Shown piece by piece: positions 63,701-64,000 of a DNA stretch of 64,000 nt (position 1 is the stretch's first letter; each line of letters begins with the position of its first letter). The DNA is from Glandiceps talaboti. Taxonomy: Eukaryota; Hemichordata; Enteropneusta; Spengelidae. The notes under the pieces are model-generated. The model was not told the origin of the DNA. It saw nothing but the letters and a program-made list of their open reading frames with translations, and did no database searches. Both the position numbers and the translations under genes were made by a program. Where the stretch lies: the NCBI RefSeq assembly GCF_964340395.1, contig NC_135555.1, positions 23,719,725-23,783,724 on the forward strand. Direction: 5' to 3'.

Positions 63701-63837
63701 ATGCAGATTCTTACCTGTAACTGAGTCCTGTCAGCATGGATAACATCCACATTAATGCCATCATACAGTAGTTCATTAAATAACTCCTTAGCTCTATCTT
63801 TAGACTGTACAAATACAAGAACTGGGGGCTGAACACC
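57717..63837 (-). CDS. DDX52: ATP-dependent RNA helicase DDX52 (Rok1 family), last five coding exons; 5' part off the window
   Basis: Coding exons, in order of transcription: 63715-63837, 62958-63184, 62415-62486, 60892-60984, 57717-57819. They give 205 residues and a stop at 57717-57719; all junctions are GT..AG and in phase. The protein segment starts [20 protein letters not shown], has [36 protein letters not shown] and [20 protein letters not shown], then GRTGRAG: helicase core motifs IV, V (GRGID) and VI ([10 protein letters not shown]) of the C-terminal RecA domain. [10 protein letters not shown] and a Lys/Arg-rich tail ([12 protein letters not shown]) then match the DDX52 C-terminus. 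DDX52/Rok1 acts in the nucleolus in early 18S rRNA processing. The N-terminal RecA domain with Walker A and DEAD boxes must lie beyond 64000. Intron 60892/57819 carries a LINE and a fold-back element. Confidence 0.95.
58474..58728 (+). CDS. Hypothetical 84-codon frame in a DDX52 intron
   Basis: Starts [20 protein letters not shown] and continues [20 protein letters not shown], with codon composition richer in G/C than its surroundings for the first 150 bases. The last third becomes hydrophobic and A/T-rich ([13 protein letters not shown]), like read-through into an intron. It is antisense to DDX52. I recognise no family. It could be an exon of an unknown gene or part of a mobile element. Confidence 0.2.
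   Translation: MSKMSIIVTEDQREAVEVFFAHSDWDWSLCKTQRIPVLDVLITWFQAKKTARIDINDKLLFVIMYMYIAHYRGFQISSSVCTTC
59005..60121 (+). mobile_element. 5'-truncated LINE (CR1/L2-like) with intact C-terminal reverse-transcriptase part
   Basis: An open frame of about 300 codons runs to a TAG at 59899-59901 without a stop. It starts inside the RT palm: INDLP, then [11 protein letters not shown] with the catalytic YADD at 59068-59079, [16 protein letters not shown], and [12 protein letters not shown]. Thumb and C-terminal region follow: [31 protein letters not shown] and [15 protein letters not shown] 3' UTR with (TTTTG)n at about 59993-60035 and a final A-rich tail ends near 60121. The endonuclease and the RT fingers are missing. 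The undamaged frame points to a recent insertion into the DDX52 intron, antisense side. Confidence 0.9.
60124..60499. mobile_element. 376-bp fold-back element
   Basis: The two halves are inverted copies over almost their full length. TACAACTGCAGACATCAGAC at the left end matches the complement of the right end with one change. AAGTACAGAGACTTGTATTA is exact in both arms. Similarity weakens toward the centre (about 60.30 kb). The ends can be read as CAACTGC flanked by TA on both sides. It abuts the poly(A) tail of the LINE on its left. Non-coding. Confidence 0.75.
61071..61850 (+). mobile_element. Composite repeat family A, copy iii (DDX52 intron)
   Basis: Starts ATGGTGTTGTAGCACAAATG, carries about five tandem units with GTTGCTATGGGTGTGGTCTT and ATCTTTGCAATA, and reaches the GAACAATTTCCCAACTA motif that in copy i lies just before the (CA)n part; after that the similarity is lost. 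A family D fragment follows at about 62170-62300, ending in CCCTTCGGGGCTAATAA. Confidence 0.5.
63345..63670. repeat. Diverged tandem repeat, unit about 40-50 bp (DDX52 intron)
   Basis: About eight recurrences of GGATAACTCCCTAGCTTGAT followed by a variable segment with TATCATGT. Copies differ in length and sequence, so the array is old. Confidence 0.75.
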
Positions 63838-64000
63838 CTACAAACAACATCAAATACATTTCTGAAAATAAGTCAAGGATTTTAGAGTTTGTCATCAATG
63901 GTACCGGTACATTCACATATACCGGTAACTTGTCATGAGTGAGATTTTTCATTTTCTGTGTTTCCATACTTGGAAGAACACACACAGATTACATGGACTC

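Overview
The window is nuclear DNA from an animal. Genes are split into small exons with GT..AG introns and are separated by AT-rich, repeat-dense DNA. The encoded proteins (PLC-gamma, DPM1, TMEM70, DDX52, a CUB/LDLa receptor) are bilaterian families. The repeat load (minisatellites, fold-back elements, several LINE 3' ends, many ACATGTA-type words) resembles marine invertebrate genomes such as hemichordates, echinoderms, amphioxus or molluscs. I cannot name the species from sequence alone.

Layout: 1-16.1 kb is gene-poor and probably lies in or beyond the first intron of a PLC-gamma gene. It holds a 59-bp minisatellite (1.7-3.0 kb) and a 5.1-kb minisatellite of about 145 copies of a 35-bp unit. 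PLC-gamma coding exon 1 is at 16.1-16.3 kb (minus), with a near-perfect 176-bp palindrome upstream. DPM1 fills 20.9-31.2 kb (minus) with nine exons, and all nine junctions are in phase. Its introns carry an 18-bp minisatellite and two copies of a composite repeat family. 31.2-36.5 kb is repeat-rich and includes a 1.9-kb TIR element with a TAA target-site duplication. A five-exon gene at 36.5-40.9 kb (minus) encodes a small single-pass receptor: signal peptide, one CUB, one LDLa, a membrane helix and a PPxY tail.

At 44.0-47.2 kb and 50.4-52.8 kb lie two TMEM70-family genes, both minus and both two-exon with the intron in the same phase just after the presumed mitochondrial leader. They look like an old tandem duplicate pair. 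53-57.7 kb holds a LINE 3' end, a tRNA-Gly-like pseudogene and a 34-bp minisatellite. The last five coding exons of DDX52 (minus) run from 57.7 to 63.8 kb, and the gene continues past the right edge. Its introns contain a larger LINE reverse-transcriptase fragment, a 376-bp fold-back element and another composite repeat copy.

All six supported genes are on the minus strand and are otherwise unrelated in function: inositol-lipid signalling, mannosyl donor synthesis in the ER, a surface receptor, two mitochondrial membrane proteins and a ribosome-biogenesis helicase. I see no sign that they act as one system. The points most worth follow-up are the TMEM70 pair, the palindrome near PLC-gamma, the reduced CUB/LDLa receptor, and several mobile elements whose ends can be read to the base.
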